This document shows, piece after piece, positions 26,857 to 36,256 of a stretch of 64,000 nt of DNA; position 1 is the first letter of the stretch; every line of letters begins with the position of its first letter. Origin of the DNA: Nitrospirota bacterium (GTDB lineage: Bacteria; Nitrospirota; Thermodesulfovibrionia; UBA6902); contig JACQZE010000003.1 in NCBI GenBank assembly GCA_016207885.1, forward strand, positions 124,001 through 188,000, given 5' to 3'. The notes under the pieces were generated by a model. The model worked only from the letters and a program-made list of their open reading frames with translations. It did not search any database and was not told where the DNA came from. A program made the position numbers and the translations under genes.

Positions 26857-27743
26857 CCAAGATTGTTAACAGTGCAAACATGACTGACAATAAATTAGCC
26901 TTTTTTGAAAACCATAAAATCCGTCGTCATTACGATGAAAAAACAGAAACATGGTATTTTTCGGTTATTGATGTTGTAGGCGCCTTGACTGATAGCTCTA
27001 ATCCACGTGATTACTGGTTCAAGATGAAAATCAGAGTAAAAAGCGAGGATGAACTTCAACTGTCGACAATTTGTCGACAGTTGAAAATGAAAGCTCCAGA
27101 CGGAAAGATGCGTGAGACCGATACCACCAATGTTGAGGGACTTTTGCGAATTATACAATCTATTCCCTCGCCCAAAGCCGAACCATTCAAGCAATGGCTG
27201 GCAAAGGTGGGTTACGAACGATTACAGGATATGAGCGACCCCGCGCGCTCACTTGACCGCGCCCGTGAATACTGGCAGCAGCATGGCAGAAGCGAAAAGT
27301 GGATACAACAGCGGATGATGGGCCAGGAAACCCGCAATAAACTCACTGATTACTGGCAAGATCACGAGATTACAAAAGAAGAAGAGTATGCCACTCTCAC
27401 CAACATCATTCATAAGGAATGGAGCGGTGTTTCAGTAAAAAAGCATAAAGATATAAAAAACCTAAAAACGCAGAATCTGCGTGACCACATGAGCGAAGCG
27501 GAGCTGATCTTCACGGCACTTGCAGAACTTTCAACCAGGCAAATTGCCGAAAGCATGAATGCGACCGGAATGGTAGAAAATGCAGATGCGGGGAAAACGG
27601 GCGGTAAAATTGCGAAGAAGGCCCGAAAGGAATTGGAATCAAAAACAGGCAAAAGCGTCATCACATCTGAAAATTATCTCCCACCGGCGAAGACGCAAAG
27701 GCAGATAAAACACAAACCAGACAATAGCAGTGACTATGAATGA
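26853..27743 (+). CDS. BRO-N / DinD-like DNA-binding protein
   Basis: The 296-aa protein begins with a BRO N-terminal domain (FFENHKIRRHYDEKTETWYFSVIDVVGALTDSSNPRDYWFKMK) as in phage BRO and antirepressor proteins. It continues with a middle part resembling DNA-damage-inducible protein D (YERLQDMSDPARSLDRAREYW, WIQQRMMGQETRNKLTDYW). The C-terminus is Lys-rich. BRO domains bind DNA and usually regulate phage or mobile-element genes. The 4-nt overlap with the upstream nuclease gene suggests one functional unit. It converges with the primase-helicase gene at 27806. Confidence 0.8.
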   Translation: MTKIVNSANMTDNKLAFFENHKIRRHYDEKTETWYFSVIDVVGALTDSSNPRDYWFKMKIRVKSEDELQLSTICRQLKMKAPDGKMRETDTTNVEGLLRIIQSIPSPKAEPFKQWLAKVGYERLQDMSDPARSLDRAREYWQQHGRSEKWIQQRMMGQETRNKLTDYWQDHEITKEEEYATLTNIIHKEWSGVSVKKHKDIKNLKTQNLRDHMSEAELIFTALAELSTRQIAESMNATGMVENADAGKTGGKIAKKARKELESKTGKSVITSENYLPPAKTQRQIKHKPDNSSDYE

Positions 27744-27805
27744 TTGTTTCATCGCTCGGCAATACGGAATTACTAAAACTGGAGATTTCCATACTGCTGG
27801 TGAAA

Positions 27806-30217
27806 TCAGACAATCATCTTCTCCACATACCCCAGCGCCTTATATGCCTTAAGCCTTCTTTTGTACATTTTAAGAAGGACAGGTATGTGTTCATCAACAT
27901 AATCATAAATCCGCACTTCTGTTTTCCCTTGATACGACCGATGAAGTCTTCCGGCATATTGGATCATCTTTCCCTTGAATGAAAATGGCATTGCGAGGAA
28001 AAGCGTATCAAGCCGGGGATCGTCAAATCCCTCGCCTATGTATTGCCCTGTTGCAAGGATCAGCCGTTCTTCGGTATCGGAAATCGATTCAAGCTTTGAA
28101 AGCATCTCTTTTCTTGTGCCGGCTCTCATTCCTCCATGAAGCACAATTATATGTTTTACGAATTTCTCGAGCTTCTGCTTCAGTAACTCAAGATGCTCTT
28201 TTCTTTCAGTAAGGACAATAGGAAAACGTTTTTCTTCAAGTGAATTCAGGATGTCATCAAATATCATATGGTTCCGGTTTTCATCCGTAATTAACGGCGG
28301 CCAAAGGCTTTGAATGTTATCTCCATCAGCCCATGGATATGCAAAACTCGTGGTTCTTGTCATGAGGCTGTATTTTAAATGTGAATCTGATGCGCTTTTC
28401 CGTGAAGTTACTTTATACCGAATCGGTCCGCACTGCATGGTAAAAATCGGCTGGTGACCGTCACGCCTGTAAGGAGTTGCTGTCAACCCGATAATATATC
28501 TTGCATTTGCCTCCATCATAACCCGCTCAAATGAGAAGGCTGAGACATGGTGACATTCATCAACAATAATCTGGCCATAGTTTTTAATCCTATGGTCTGT
28601 TTCACCCTGCCTGTCCAGACTCTGAATCATTGCAACATCGATTAAATTATTTGCCTTATTCTTCCCTCCGCCGATTTGTCCTATGGATCCAATCGGGATA
28701 TTGAGGAAGGTGGCGATCTGCGCACGCCATTGTTCAAGAAGCGGTTTGCGGTGAACAAGCACAAGTGTATTAACTCCTCTTGCTGCTATCAATTTTATGC
28801 CTATCACTGTCTTCCCTATGCCGGGCGGCGCAACGAAAGTTCCAGTTTCATGTTTAAGCAGTTCTTTGCATGCATTCTCCTGAGTCTCTGTAAGATCGCC
28901 GTTAAAAGTAAATTGAACATCACTTCCGTTAACACGTTTATCTTGAATATCAAGAGATATTTGATTTATAGAACAGAGTTCTGAAATATCTTCCATACAG
29001 CCGCGTGGTATTGTGATGTAGCTCTTAAGTTCTGCGGCGCAGCAGATAACTCTTGGTGTTAATGCTGTTGAAAGCCTCATGCTCTGCTTTTTATAAAACT
29101 CCGGATTTTGAAAAGCTGCAAGTCTTTTGATCTTATTAAGCAGTTGAGACGGTAGTCCGTCTTTCCTGATGTATACTCGGTTTGCGAGGACAATATTTAT
29201 TTCTGAGGGGAATTGGCAGGAGAGTTTTTCAAATTTATGGCTGCCTGACGGAGACCTTTCCCAGGGTCTTACTTCTTCATCTGTCTGGCTCATGTTTATA
29301 TCCATTATGTCTTTTCCTCTTGTGACTTGTTCCACAAAAGATTGAATATCCTTGAGGGAGAGCTTTTTTACTTCTGACAGATAAGCCCACTGGTCAGAAT
29401 AAGGAATCAGATCATCATCAAGAAAAATACTGTTGCCTTTCTCCATTGGGGCTTTTTGCAGGGGCAGGGCAATGAGGTTGCCAAAACCTCCTTTGGGAAG
29501 CGTATCCTGATTCGGAAAAAGACGGTCATAGCTTTTCATTTCAAGCTCATGCCGTTGTGACATTGTCTCTGTTATAAGATAGCTTCCAAGCTGTCTGGCA
29601 AGGGAAGCGCTTACAGTCTCTGAAAAGAATATCCAGACATGTCCTCCATTACCTGAGCGCGACCTTTCAAGAGAAGCTGGAATGTTATTACTTCGACAGG
29701 TTGTTAAGAAGGCTTTTGCGTCTTCCTGCCAGTTTTGTTTATCAAAATCAACAGCAAGGAAATAGCAGGTCTCATTTTCGAGCATTGGATAAACGCCGAT
29801 GATAATACTCTCTTCAAGATGCTTTCTGACAACATCATCGCTGAGGGGAGATGGTTTCCTATGATCACACACTCCGCATTTCACAGATGGCTTTTTACAT
29901 ATCCCCCGCAGCCATTCATTCTCACAAACAGGACTGTACCCAATAGCGCCGGTCTTTTTGCTTGTCCAATGCTTCGGATAAACATCTTCCCTGCCGCGGA
30001 ACAGGCTTCGAAATAATGCTATATTCTTATCCGTTAAAACCTGAGCAGTTACAAACGCTGGTGGTGAAGAGCAAGAAGCGCTTTCAATATCAGCGAGTGC
30101 GGTTTGTGATTTATTTAATTCATTAACGAGCTTCTCCCGCTCGGCATCTATCTCTATCAACCGCTTTTTGATAGCTGAAACGGTATTAACGATGTCTTCT
30201 CTTTTTTTGATAGGCAT
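27806..30217 (-). CDS. TOTE-type archaeo-eukaryotic primase fused to SF2 helicase
   Basis: The 803-aa protein has a coiled-coil start (residues ~8-45), then the TOTE conflict-system primase domain. Its features are a Cys cluster (C107, C114, C117), the catalytic D157 and D159 in LAVDFDK, and H193 in SGNGGHVWIFF, followed by SYDRLFPNQDTLPKGGFGNLIALPLQ. The second half is a superfamily 2 helicase: PPGIGKT (464-470), DECH (553-556), TATPYRRDG (579-587) and a C-terminal motif region ending QYAGRLHR. This primase-helicase fusion is known from predicted counter-invader systems. Whether it makes primers or repairs or degrades foreign DNA here is unknown. It converges with the nuclease-BRO pair inside the direct repeats. 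Confidence 0.85.
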   Translation of the reverse strand: MPIKKREDIVNTVSAIKKRLIEIDAEREKLVNELNKSQTALADIESASCSSPPAFVTAQVLTDKNIALFRSLFRGREDVYPKHWTSKKTGAIGYSPVCENEWLRGICKKPSVKCGVCDHRKPSPLSDDVVRKHLEESIIIGVYPMLENETCYFLAVDFDKQNWQEDAKAFLTTCRSNNIPASLERSRSGNGGHVWIFFSETVSASLARQLGSYLITETMSQRHELEMKSYDRLFPNQDTLPKGGFGNLIALPLQKAPMEKGNSIFLDDDLIPYSDQWAYLSEVKKLSLKDIQSFVEQVTRGKDIMDINMSQTDEEVRPWERSPSGSHKFEKLSCQFPSEINIVLANRVYIRKDGLPSQLLNKIKRLAAFQNPEFYKKQSMRLSTALTPRVICCAAELKSYITIPRGCMEDISELCSINQISLDIQDKRVNGSDVQFTFNGDLTETQENACKELLKHETGTFVAPPGIGKTVIGIKLIAARGVNTLVLVHRKPLLEQWRAQIATFLNIPIGSIGQIGGGKNKANNLIDVAMIQSLDRQGETDHRIKNYGQIIVDECHHVSAFSFERVMMEANARYIIGLTATPYRRDGHQPIFTMQCGPIRYKVTSRKSASDSHLKYSLMTRTTSFAYPWADGDNIQSLWPPLITDENRNHMIFDDILNSLEEKRFPIVLTERKEHLELLKQKLEKFVKHIIVLHGGMRAGTRKEMLSKLESISDTEERLILATGQYIGEGFDDPRLDTLFLAMPFSFKGKMIQYAGRLHRSYQGKTEVRIYDYVDEHIPVLLKMYKRRLKAYKALGYVEKMIV

Positions 30218-30292
30218 TATTTCATCTCTTTGTCCCGAAGGATGTTACAGTAATTCCAGAGTTTTTGAACAATTTGTGATAAGCTCATAGTC

Positions 30293-30420
30293 CTATGTTA
30301 TATACCACATTTACTATATGTTATGTGTCAGATTTCATTGATTAAATGCAAAACTGCACTCTAAATGTACTCCTTACTAAACGCCATAAGTATGATTTTT
30401 CATATAAGCTGTGCAATGAT
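30293..30420 (+). repeat. Direct repeat flanking an accessory island (right copy)
   Basis: This is the second copy of the ~130-bp repeat described at 25786-25918, in the same orientation, ending just upstream of hicBA. The ~45 bp immediately before it (30240-30285, gttacagta... to ...tttttgaacaat) also resembles 24321-24365 upstream of the small ORF beside Fic. The two halves are contiguous here but separated by the Fic module on the left. Confidence 0.85.
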
Positions 30421-30487
30421 TGATCCTGCCTTAAAAAATGACTGAGAAAAATGCTATGATATTTTAAAATATAAGTGAGGTTTTGAC

Positions 30488-30685
30488 ATGAAAACTAAAT
30501 TGAATATGATTTATTGGAAAGGCGAAAAATTTTGGGTAGGTAAATTACTTGAGCGTCCCGACATAATGACACAGGGCAAAACCCTGAATGAACTTGAAGA
30601 AAATATGAAAGAGGCATATGTGATGATGACGATGGAGGATGTTCCTTCAAAACATAAGATCAAGAAACTTGAATTGGCTGTATGA
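30488..30685 (+). CDS. hicB: HicB-like antitoxin
   Basis: The 65-aa protein (MKTKLNMIYWKGEKFWVGKLLERPDIMTQGKTLNELEENMKEAYVMM) has the short HicB fold: WVGKLLE-x-P, then G-x-T-L-x-E-L-x-E-N-x-K-E-A. It lacks the extra C-terminal DNA-binding domain of longer HicB proteins. A GTGAGG Shine-Dalgarno and a TATGAT -10-like box lie upstream. Its stop overlaps the hicA start by 4 nt. Confidence 0.85.
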   Translation: MKTKLNMIYWKGEKFWVGKLLERPDIMTQGKTLNELEENMKEAYVMMTMEDVPSKHKIKKLELAV

Positions 30686-30855
30686 AAAGAAAAGTATTGG
30701 TCAAGAAATTGACTACTCTTGGCTGCATTCTTGAGAGACACGGCAGTAACCACGACCTATATAAAAACCCCTCCACAGGTAAAAAACAACCGGTTCCAAG
30801 GCATAACAAAATTGATGAAAACTTGGCACGTCATATTTTAAAAGAATTGTCATAA
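30682..30855 (+). CDS. hicA: HicA-type mRNA interferase toxin
   Basis: The 57-aa protein begins MKRKVLVKKLTTLGCILERHGSNHDLYKNP and continues with QPVPRH. The dsRNA-binding-like HicA fold is recognised by GSNHDLY (catalytic His) and the VPRH tail motif. It starts at the ATG that overlaps the hicB stop (ATGA). HicA cleaves mRNA when not neutralised by HicB. The order hicB then hicA is the less common one but well known. Confidence 0.88.
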   Translation: MKRKVLVKKLTTLGCILERHGSNHDLYKNPSTGKKQPVPRHNKIDENLARHILKELS

Positions 30856-30900
30856 TCAGATTCAGAAATCAAAATCACGGCTGGCAACTACAACTAACCA

Positions 30901-32379
30901 TCAATCATGGTCCAGGAACTCTTTAAGGCATTTGGTTCTTGAGGGGTGCCTCAACTTCCTGAGGACATTGGCCTCTACCTGCCTGATCCTCTCACGGGTA
31001 ACGTTGAAATTCTGCGCCACCTCTTCCAGTGTTTCAGGATGCCCGTTGCCTATCCCGAACCTTCTCTTTATGATATCCGCTTCTTTAGGAGTAAGTGTCT
31101 GCATTATCTTTTCGATCTCCTCCTGAAGGTTATGGTGGATCGCGCATTCTAAAGGCGACAAGGCTGCCTTATCTTCCATAAGATCCAGAAGAAAGGTGTC
31201 CGATCCCTCGCCTACAGGAGTCTCCAGCGAAACAGGCTCCTTGGCTATCTTCATGATCTCCTTGACCTTTTCATCGCTGACGCCCATTTTTTCAGCTATC
31301 TCTTCTGTTGAGGGTTCTCTGCCGAGTTCCTGCACAAGCTCTCTTGATACCTTTGCCAGCGCGCTTAGTGTGCCGACGATATGCACAGGTATCCTGACCG
31401 TTCTGGCACAGTCTGCAAGCGAACGCGAGATAGCCTGCTTTATCCACCATGTCGCATAAGTGCTGAACTTGTAGCCCCTCCGGTATTCAAACCTGTCAAC
31501 CGCCTTCATTAAGCCTATATTGCCTTCCTGCACGAGATCAGGCAGGCTGAGTCCGCGGCCTATATACTTCTTTGCCATACTGACAACAAGCCTGAGATTC
31601 GCCTCTATCAGAAGCCTCTTTGCTGAAAGGACCCTTACTTCATGATACGCAAGCAGCCTCAGGGCCTTTTTAGCCTCAAGATGGCCAAGCCCGAGAGAAG
31701 ACTCTATTGCTGCGATCTCCAGTTTAATGTCTTGCGGATTATTGGAAGGGCTGTTCTTTCCCTTTTTGAGAATATCGATCCTTGATAATGCATCACAGAA
31801 CTGCTCAATGAAAATCCTCACCACTTCTTCTTCAAGGCGGAGTTCGGATATCTTTGTAAAGATCAGCCTCTTGTTCTCTTCCAGCTCGTTCTTCAGCGCG
31901 GTCTTCTTTTCAACGGAGAGCCCTTTTTGATTGTATCGGCTGACTATTGTTTCCCTTGTGTCATAAAGGTTCTTAATATTCTCTATCGTCTTTATGAAAT
32001 GTTCAGTGACGCTTGCCCTGTCTTTGTCTGAGATGTCATCGGCATAAGAGATGAAGTCGTCAATCATCGCCTCATCCTTATTAAAGACCTCCTGCAACGC
32101 GATGATCTTTTTTATGATAAAAGGTATCGCAAAGACGATGCGCCTTTCCTTCTCCCTCTCTGTCTCTATCTTCTTTGCAGCTTCAGTCTCCTCTTCCTTA
32201 CTGAGCAGGGGGAGGGCGCCCATATCCCTCAGATATATCTTTATAAGGTCATCGGTCAGGAGCGCGCTGTTGGAAAAAGAATTATCTATTTCAGAGGACT
32301 CTTCTCCCTCATCACTCTCTTCCGGCAGATCCGTCTCTTCTTCATCATCCGGCAGGAAGATATCAACAAAGTCGCTCAT
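30901..32379 (-). CDS. rpoD: RNA polymerase primary sigma factor RpoD
   Basis: The 492-aa sigma-70 factor has an acidic N-terminal region 1.1 (residues ~1-35), [20 protein letters not shown] (region 1.2), and region 2 ([39 protein letters not shown]). Region 3 follows, and the region 4.2 helix-turn-helix is [20 protein letters not shown]. It directs RNA polymerase to housekeeping promoters. It starts one base after the dnaG stop, the classic dnaG-rpoD pairing of the macromolecular synthesis operon. Confidence 0.96.
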   Translation of the reverse strand: MSDFVDIFLPDDEEETDLPEESDEGEESSEIDNSFSNSALLTDDLIKIYLRDMGALPLLSKEEETEAAKKIETEREKERRIVFAIPFIIKKIIALQEVFNKDEAMIDDFISYADDISDKDRASVTEHFIKTIENIKNLYDTRETIVSRYNQKGLSVEKKTALKNELEENKRLIFTKISELRLEEEVVRIFIEQFCDALSRIDILKKGKNSPSNNPQDIKLEIAAIESSLGLGHLEAKKALRLLAYHEVRVLSAKRLLIEANLRLVVSMAKKYIGRGLSLPDLVQEGNIGLMKAVDRFEYRRGYKFSTYATWWIKQAISRSLADCARTVRIPVHIVGTLSALAKVSRELVQELGREPSTEEIAEKMGVSDEKVKEIMKIAKEPVSLETPVGEGSDTFLLDLMEDKAALSPLECAIHHNLQEEIEKIMQTLTPKEADIIKRRFGIGNGHPETLEEVAQNFNVTRERIRQVEANVLRKLRHPSRTKCLKEFLDHD

Positions 32380-32380
32380 A

Positions 32381-34087
32381 TCAGCTGCCTCCTGATTTCT
32401 GCAGGCTGTCCTGCCTCATCTGAAGTTCTCTCAGAAGCTTAATGTCTTTTTTCATCTCAGCATCCCTTATTCTTTCCCTCAGCTCCTGGATCAGGAACCT
32501 GCGCTTCTTTTCTTTGATCCCGGCGACACAGTCTCTCAGCACTTTGTCAGGGTCATCAAACTCAGCCTTAAGCATGATCTCACTCAGTAATTCTTTCTCA
32601 TTATCATCACATTGTAGCATCAGCTTGTCAAAATCCCTAAGGCCTTTTCTTATCTTCTTCAGTATAGAAGCTGTAACTGTATCTTTGAAATCATCTTCCG
32701 TAATACTGCCGAATACCATATCAGCTTTTTCAGGGAACTGAAGCAGCAGTTTAATTATATAGGCTTCATCCAGAGGTTTGGGCTTTCTGGCCGGCCCGCT
32801 CCCGGCCTTCACATCAGGACGCACCGGAGAACGCACAGCTTTATTCTTCATCTTCTGCAGCTCCTCAAAGATGAAGACCTCTTTTATGCCGAGCTTTTCC
32901 GATAACTCTTTGACATAAGCGTCAAGAAGAAGGTTGTCTGATATTTTAGAGACGGTATCAATGGCCTCGCGTGCTATTGCGCGCTTTTCCTTCTTCTGCC
33001 TGACCAGAAAATCTATTACTGATAAAGGCTTCTCAAGAAGCTCACCAAAGGCTTTTTTTCCATTCCTCTTTAAGAAACTGTCAGGGTCATCCTTATCAGG
33101 CAGAGACAAAATCTTTATATCAAGACCGGATTCAAAGAGGGTTTCAGCCGCGCTTCTTGAAGCCTTAATGCCTGCCTGATCGCTGTCAAAGGCAATTATG
33201 ACATTATCAGTGAACCTCTTGATCAGCTTGCCGTGCTCCGGTGTGAGCGCGGTCCCGAGAGGCGCAACCGCGTTTGTGAAGCCGTTCATATGCGCGGCTA
33301 TGACATCGAGGTATCCCTCCATTAACAAGATACGGTCAGCTTCTTTAATATGTTTTTTTGCGTCGTTCAGACCGTAAAGCGCTTTGCTTTTGTTGAAGAC
33401 AGGCGTCTCAGGCGAGTTAAGATATTTTGGCTCGGAATCATCCATCACCCTTCCGCCGAATGCGATGACATCGCCCCTGAGGTCAAATATCGGGAATATG
33501 ATCCTGTGCCTGAACATATCAAAATACCCCTTGGCGGTCTTGCTTGCCAGGCCTGACTTCACTATAATCTCAGGCCTGAAGCCCTTGCCCTCGAGATATT
33601 TCTTTAGAGCATCCCATGACTTCGGCGCATAGCCGAGATAAAAGAGCTTGCGTGCTTCCTCGGTGATGCCTCTTTTTTCAAGGTATGAAGACGCGATAGG
33701 ACTCTTCTGGAGATTCTGCTGAAAGAAAGTGAGCGCAAGTTTCTGGATCTTCAGGATCGTCTCTTTTTCCCCTGACCTTCCGGCATCCTCACTTGACATC
33801 TTAAGGGTAACCCCGGCTCTTTTCGCAAGGAACCTGAGCGCTTCCTTGAATTCGATCTTCTCGTGCTGCATTACAAAGGTGAAGATATCGCCTCCGTTGC
33901 CGCATCCGAAACAACGATATATCTGCTTGGCAGGGTTGACTGTAAAAGAGGGGGTTTTTTCGGCATGGAAAGGGCAGAGCCCCTTCCAGTTATGCCCGGC
34001 CTTCTTCAGAGATACATATTCAGATATCATATCAACGATATCGATCCTGCTTTTTATCTCCTCAAGGCTGCTGTCGTATGAAGGCAT
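32381..34087 (-). CDS. dnaG: DNA primase DnaG
   Basis: The 568-aa protein has the N-terminal CHC2 zinc finger ([17 protein letters not shown] then [10 protein letters not shown]), the TOPRIM catalytic core ([22 protein letters not shown]) and a C-terminal helicase-interaction region. It makes RNA primers for replication. It sits between the NIF3-like gene and rpoD in the same operon, with rpoD starting 2 nt after its stop. Confidence 0.96.
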   Translation of the reverse strand: MPSYDSSLEEIKSRIDIVDMISEYVSLKKAGHNWKGLCPFHAEKTPSFTVNPAKQIYRCFGCGNGGDIFTFVMQHEKIEFKEALRFLAKRAGVTLKMSSEDAGRSGEKETILKIQKLALTFFQQNLQKSPIASSYLEKRGITEEARKLFYLGYAPKSWDALKKYLEGKGFRPEIIVKSGLASKTAKGYFDMFRHRIIFPIFDLRGDVIAFGGRVMDDSEPKYLNSPETPVFNKSKALYGLNDAKKHIKEADRILLMEGYLDVIAAHMNGFTNAVAPLGTALTPEHGKLIKRFTDNVIIAFDSDQAGIKASRSAAETLFESGLDIKILSLPDKDDPDSFLKRNGKKAFGELLEKPLSVIDFLVRQKKEKRAIAREAIDTVSKISDNLLLDAYVKELSEKLGIKEVFIFEELQKMKNKAVRSPVRPDVKAGSGPARKPKPLDEAYIIKLLLQFPEKADMVFGSITEDDFKDTVTASILKKIRKGLRDFDKLMLQCDDNEKELLSEIMLKAEFDDPDKVLRDCVAGIKEKKRRFLIQELRERIRDAEMKKDIKLLRELQMRQDSLQKSGGS

Positions 34088-34176
34088 GGTCTGAAATAGA
34101 TTAAAAAATCCGGAGAGTTTTTTTAAGTTTTTTTTTACATTTTGATATATATCGCCGCTTTTTTATTATTCATTAA

Positions 34177-35142
34177 TTATTTTTTCTTGAGCCTGCTGAA
34201 TCTTCTGAATCCTGAACATTCGATTATCCTGAGACTGCCCTGCTTCTGTATCTCGTCGAACAGAAGGTTCATGCCGAGATTGTCGCTTGATATGTGGCCG
34301 GCAATCACAACATTTATATTGTGGTCTTCTGCAAGTTTACGGTGGTCATCTCCTATATGCATCCCGACAACCGTTCCTACGCCTGAGACTGCAAGCTTTT
34401 CATATATCTCCTTCGGCCCGCCTGTCCCGCCTGTCATATCAACAAATATCTTTCCCGCGCTCCTGTTCTTGTGCCCGGTAAAGAGCTTGGGCCCTGCGTT
34501 GATCTTCGCGGACTCCTGATATTCCGGTATCTCAAGAAGCAGGTCCAGCACCTCGCCGACCGTCTCAGGTTTTTTACTGTCAATCATCTTCTGAAGATAG
34601 GTGACCACATGGTTGTCAGCCGGTGTATGCGCAGACATCATCGGTATATCAAGCAGCCTGGCGGCATCTACAGCCTGTGTGTGGTTTGCCGGAGATATCC
34701 TTCTCTCGACCTCTTTTACCCTGCCTTCCAAAAGGCCCTCGGCGACATTGATCGGCACGCCGAACTTGTGGAATATATCCGCCTGCATCCCCATTACCTC
34801 ATAGAGGCCGGCATACGCCCTGCCTCCGGGATGATGGGAGATGACAAGGTCAACCTTCTCACCTTTGGATGTAAGCCTGTCAGCAAGAAGCATCTCGCCT
34901 GTCCCTATATCTATGCCTACAAGGGCTGTCTTTATCTCTTCCTTTCCTGTGCCGTAAAGTATCCTGGTGTCGGCGTAAGGGTTTGTCAGGCTCTCTTTAT
35001 CAAAATACTTCTTTTCAGCCTCTTTCATCTCTTTATAACGCTTGTTAGCTTTGTCGAGAGACTTCTGTACCGTCTTTCTGCCGCGCGGGTCAGCCTCCAT
35101 ACCCCTGTCTATTATCGTCTCGTATATATTTCTAAGCTTCAT
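34177..35142 (-). CDS. NIF3/DUF34-family putative metal-dependent hydrolase
   Basis: The 321-aa protein has NIF3-like metal-binding patterns: VISHHPGG, HTPADNHV and AGHISSDNLGMN. A central VGIDIGTGEMLLADRL is also visible. NIF3/DUF34 proteins are toroidal, bind two metals and have been linked to GTP cyclohydrolase-like or metal-handling roles, but the true substrate is not settled. Its start overlaps no neighbour; it follows yqeY directly and precedes dnaG by 89 nt. Confidence 0.8.
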   Translation of the reverse strand: MKLRNIYETIIDRGMEADPRGRKTVQKSLDKANKRYKEMKEAEKKYFDKESLTNPYADTRILYGTGKEEIKTALVGIDIGTGEMLLADRLTSKGEKVDLVISHHPGGRAYAGLYEVMGMQADIFHKFGVPINVAEGLLEGRVKEVERRISPANHTQAVDAARLLDIPMMSAHTPADNHVVTYLQKMIDSKKPETVGEVLDLLLEIPEYQESAKINAGPKLFTGHKNRSAGKIFVDMTGGTGGPKEIYEKLAVSGVGTVVGMHIGDDHRKLAEDHNINVVIAGHISSDNLGMNLLFDEIQKQGSLRIIECSGFRRFSRLKKK

Positions 35143-35595
35143 CTACGCCTCCTCAAGAAGTTTTTTAACTAATGCGCTGACAACCTTTCCGTCAGCCTTT
35201 CCCTTTGTCTTTACCATCATCGCCTTCATCACATTACCAAAGTCTTTAGCCCCTGCCGCACCTGTCTCTTTGACAGCCTCAACGGCCATCTCTTTTATCC
35301 GGTCCTCTGAAAGCTGTTCCGGCAGGTATGACTGAACTATCTCAAGCTCTTGTCTCTCTTTTTCAGCAAGCTCTTCACGCCCGGCCTTTGCAAACTGTTC
35401 AACCGACTCTTTCCCCTTTTTCACAAAGGAATTGAGGATCGCCATGGCCTCATCGTCAGTTAACACTACATGCCCTTTATCGATCTCCCTGTTCTTGATG
35501 GCGGATTTTACCATACGCAAAATCGATAATCTTGTCTTGTCGTTTGCTTTTAAGGCAGCATTGAGGTCAGATGATATTTGATCGGAAAGAGCCAT
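35143..35595 (-). CDS. yqeY: GatB/YqeY-domain protein
   Basis: The 150-aa protein has the YqeY pattern: MALSDQISSDLNAALKANDKTRLSILRMVKSAIKN, then IVQSYLPEQLSEDRIKEMA, and a tail GKADGKVVSALVKKLL. It resembles the tRNA-binding tail of GatB/GatE but stands alone. In many bacteria yqeY accompanies dnaG-rpoD, as here. Possibly linked to tRNA amidation; function inferred. Confidence 0.93.
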   Translation of the reverse strand: MALSDQISSDLNAALKANDKTRLSILRMVKSAIKNREIDKGHVVLTDDEAMAILNSFVKKGKESVEQFAKAGREELAEKERQELEIVQSYLPEQLSEDRIKEMAVEAVKETGAAGAKDFGNVMKAMMVKTKGKADGKVVSALVKKLLEEA

Positions 35596-35599
35596 TAGA

Positions 35600-35950
35600 C
35601 TATCCTTTTATCCTGTTGTTTTCATCAAGCAGAATGATCTTTGGCTTGAAGCTCTTTATCTCCTCTTCATTGAAATACTCATATGAAAAGATAATGATCT
35701 TGTCGCCCACCTCGCCTTTTCTGGCGGTCGGGCCGTTAAGGCATACCACGCCTGAACCGCTCGGCGCGGGAATAACATAGGTCTCGAACCTCTCGCCATT
35801 ATTGAGGTTGCTGATCCTGACCTGTTCATACGGAATTATGCCGGTCTCGGCAAGCAGCGACTGGTCTATGGTCAGGCTGCCTTCGTATTTAATATTCGCC
35901 TCTGTAACGGTCGCATTATGGATCTTGGCCCGGAGCATACATCTGAACAT
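35600..35950 (-). CDS. panD: Aspartate 1-decarboxylase
   Basis: The 116-aa proenzyme has the self-cleavage site YEGS (Gly-Ser near residues 24-25) that generates the pyruvoyl cofactor, then SLTIDQSLLAETGIIPYEQV and the NGPTARKGEVGDKIIIFSY region. It makes beta-alanine for pantothenate and CoA. No other pan genes are adjacent. Confidence 0.96.
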   Translation of the reverse strand: MFRCMLRAKIHNATVTEANIKYEGSLTIDQSLLAETGIIPYEQVRISNLNNGERFETYVIPAPSGSGVVCLNGPTARKGEVGDKIIIFSYEYFNEEEIKSFKPKIILLDENNRIKG

Positions 35951-35983
35951 GATTACCTCTCAATTCTTCATTGCTAATAAATT

Positions 35984-36256
35984 TTACTCTATTATCTTCG
36001 GCACCCTGAAAAAACCATCCCGGCTTTCGGGCGCGTTCTCCAATATCTTCTCCCTGGGAAGCGAAGCTGAGACCTCATCGTCTCTGAAGACATTCTTCAA
36101 AGGCAGGACATGCGATGTCGGGGCTACATTTCCTGTATCCAGTTCATTCAGCGTGTCGATATATCCCATCACCTTATGCAGCTGATCTGCGAAAAGTCCT
36201 TTTTCCTCATCCTTCAGCTTCAGCCTTGCAAGGGAAGCGACGTCTTCGATATTCAT
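35984..36256 (-). CDS. gatC: Glutamyl/aspartyl-tRNA amidotransferase subunit C
   Basis: The 90-aa protein (MNIEDVASLARLKLKDEEKGLFADQLHKVMGYIDTLNELDTGNVAPTSH...FFRVPKIIE) is a typical GatC. It stabilises the GatCAB complex that makes Gln-tRNA or Asn-tRNA by transamidation. gatA and gatB are not in the window. It starts immediately after the pcrA stop. Confidence 0.95.
   Translation of the reverse strand: MNIEDVASLARLKLKDEEKGLFADQLHKVMGYIDTLNELDTGNVAPTSHVLPLKNVFRDDEVSASLPREKILENAPESRDGFFRVPKIIE

Noticed and set aside
34471-35172. Open frame of about 230 codons on the plus strand
   Set aside because: It is antisense to the NIF3-like gene and has no start signal or recognisable domain.
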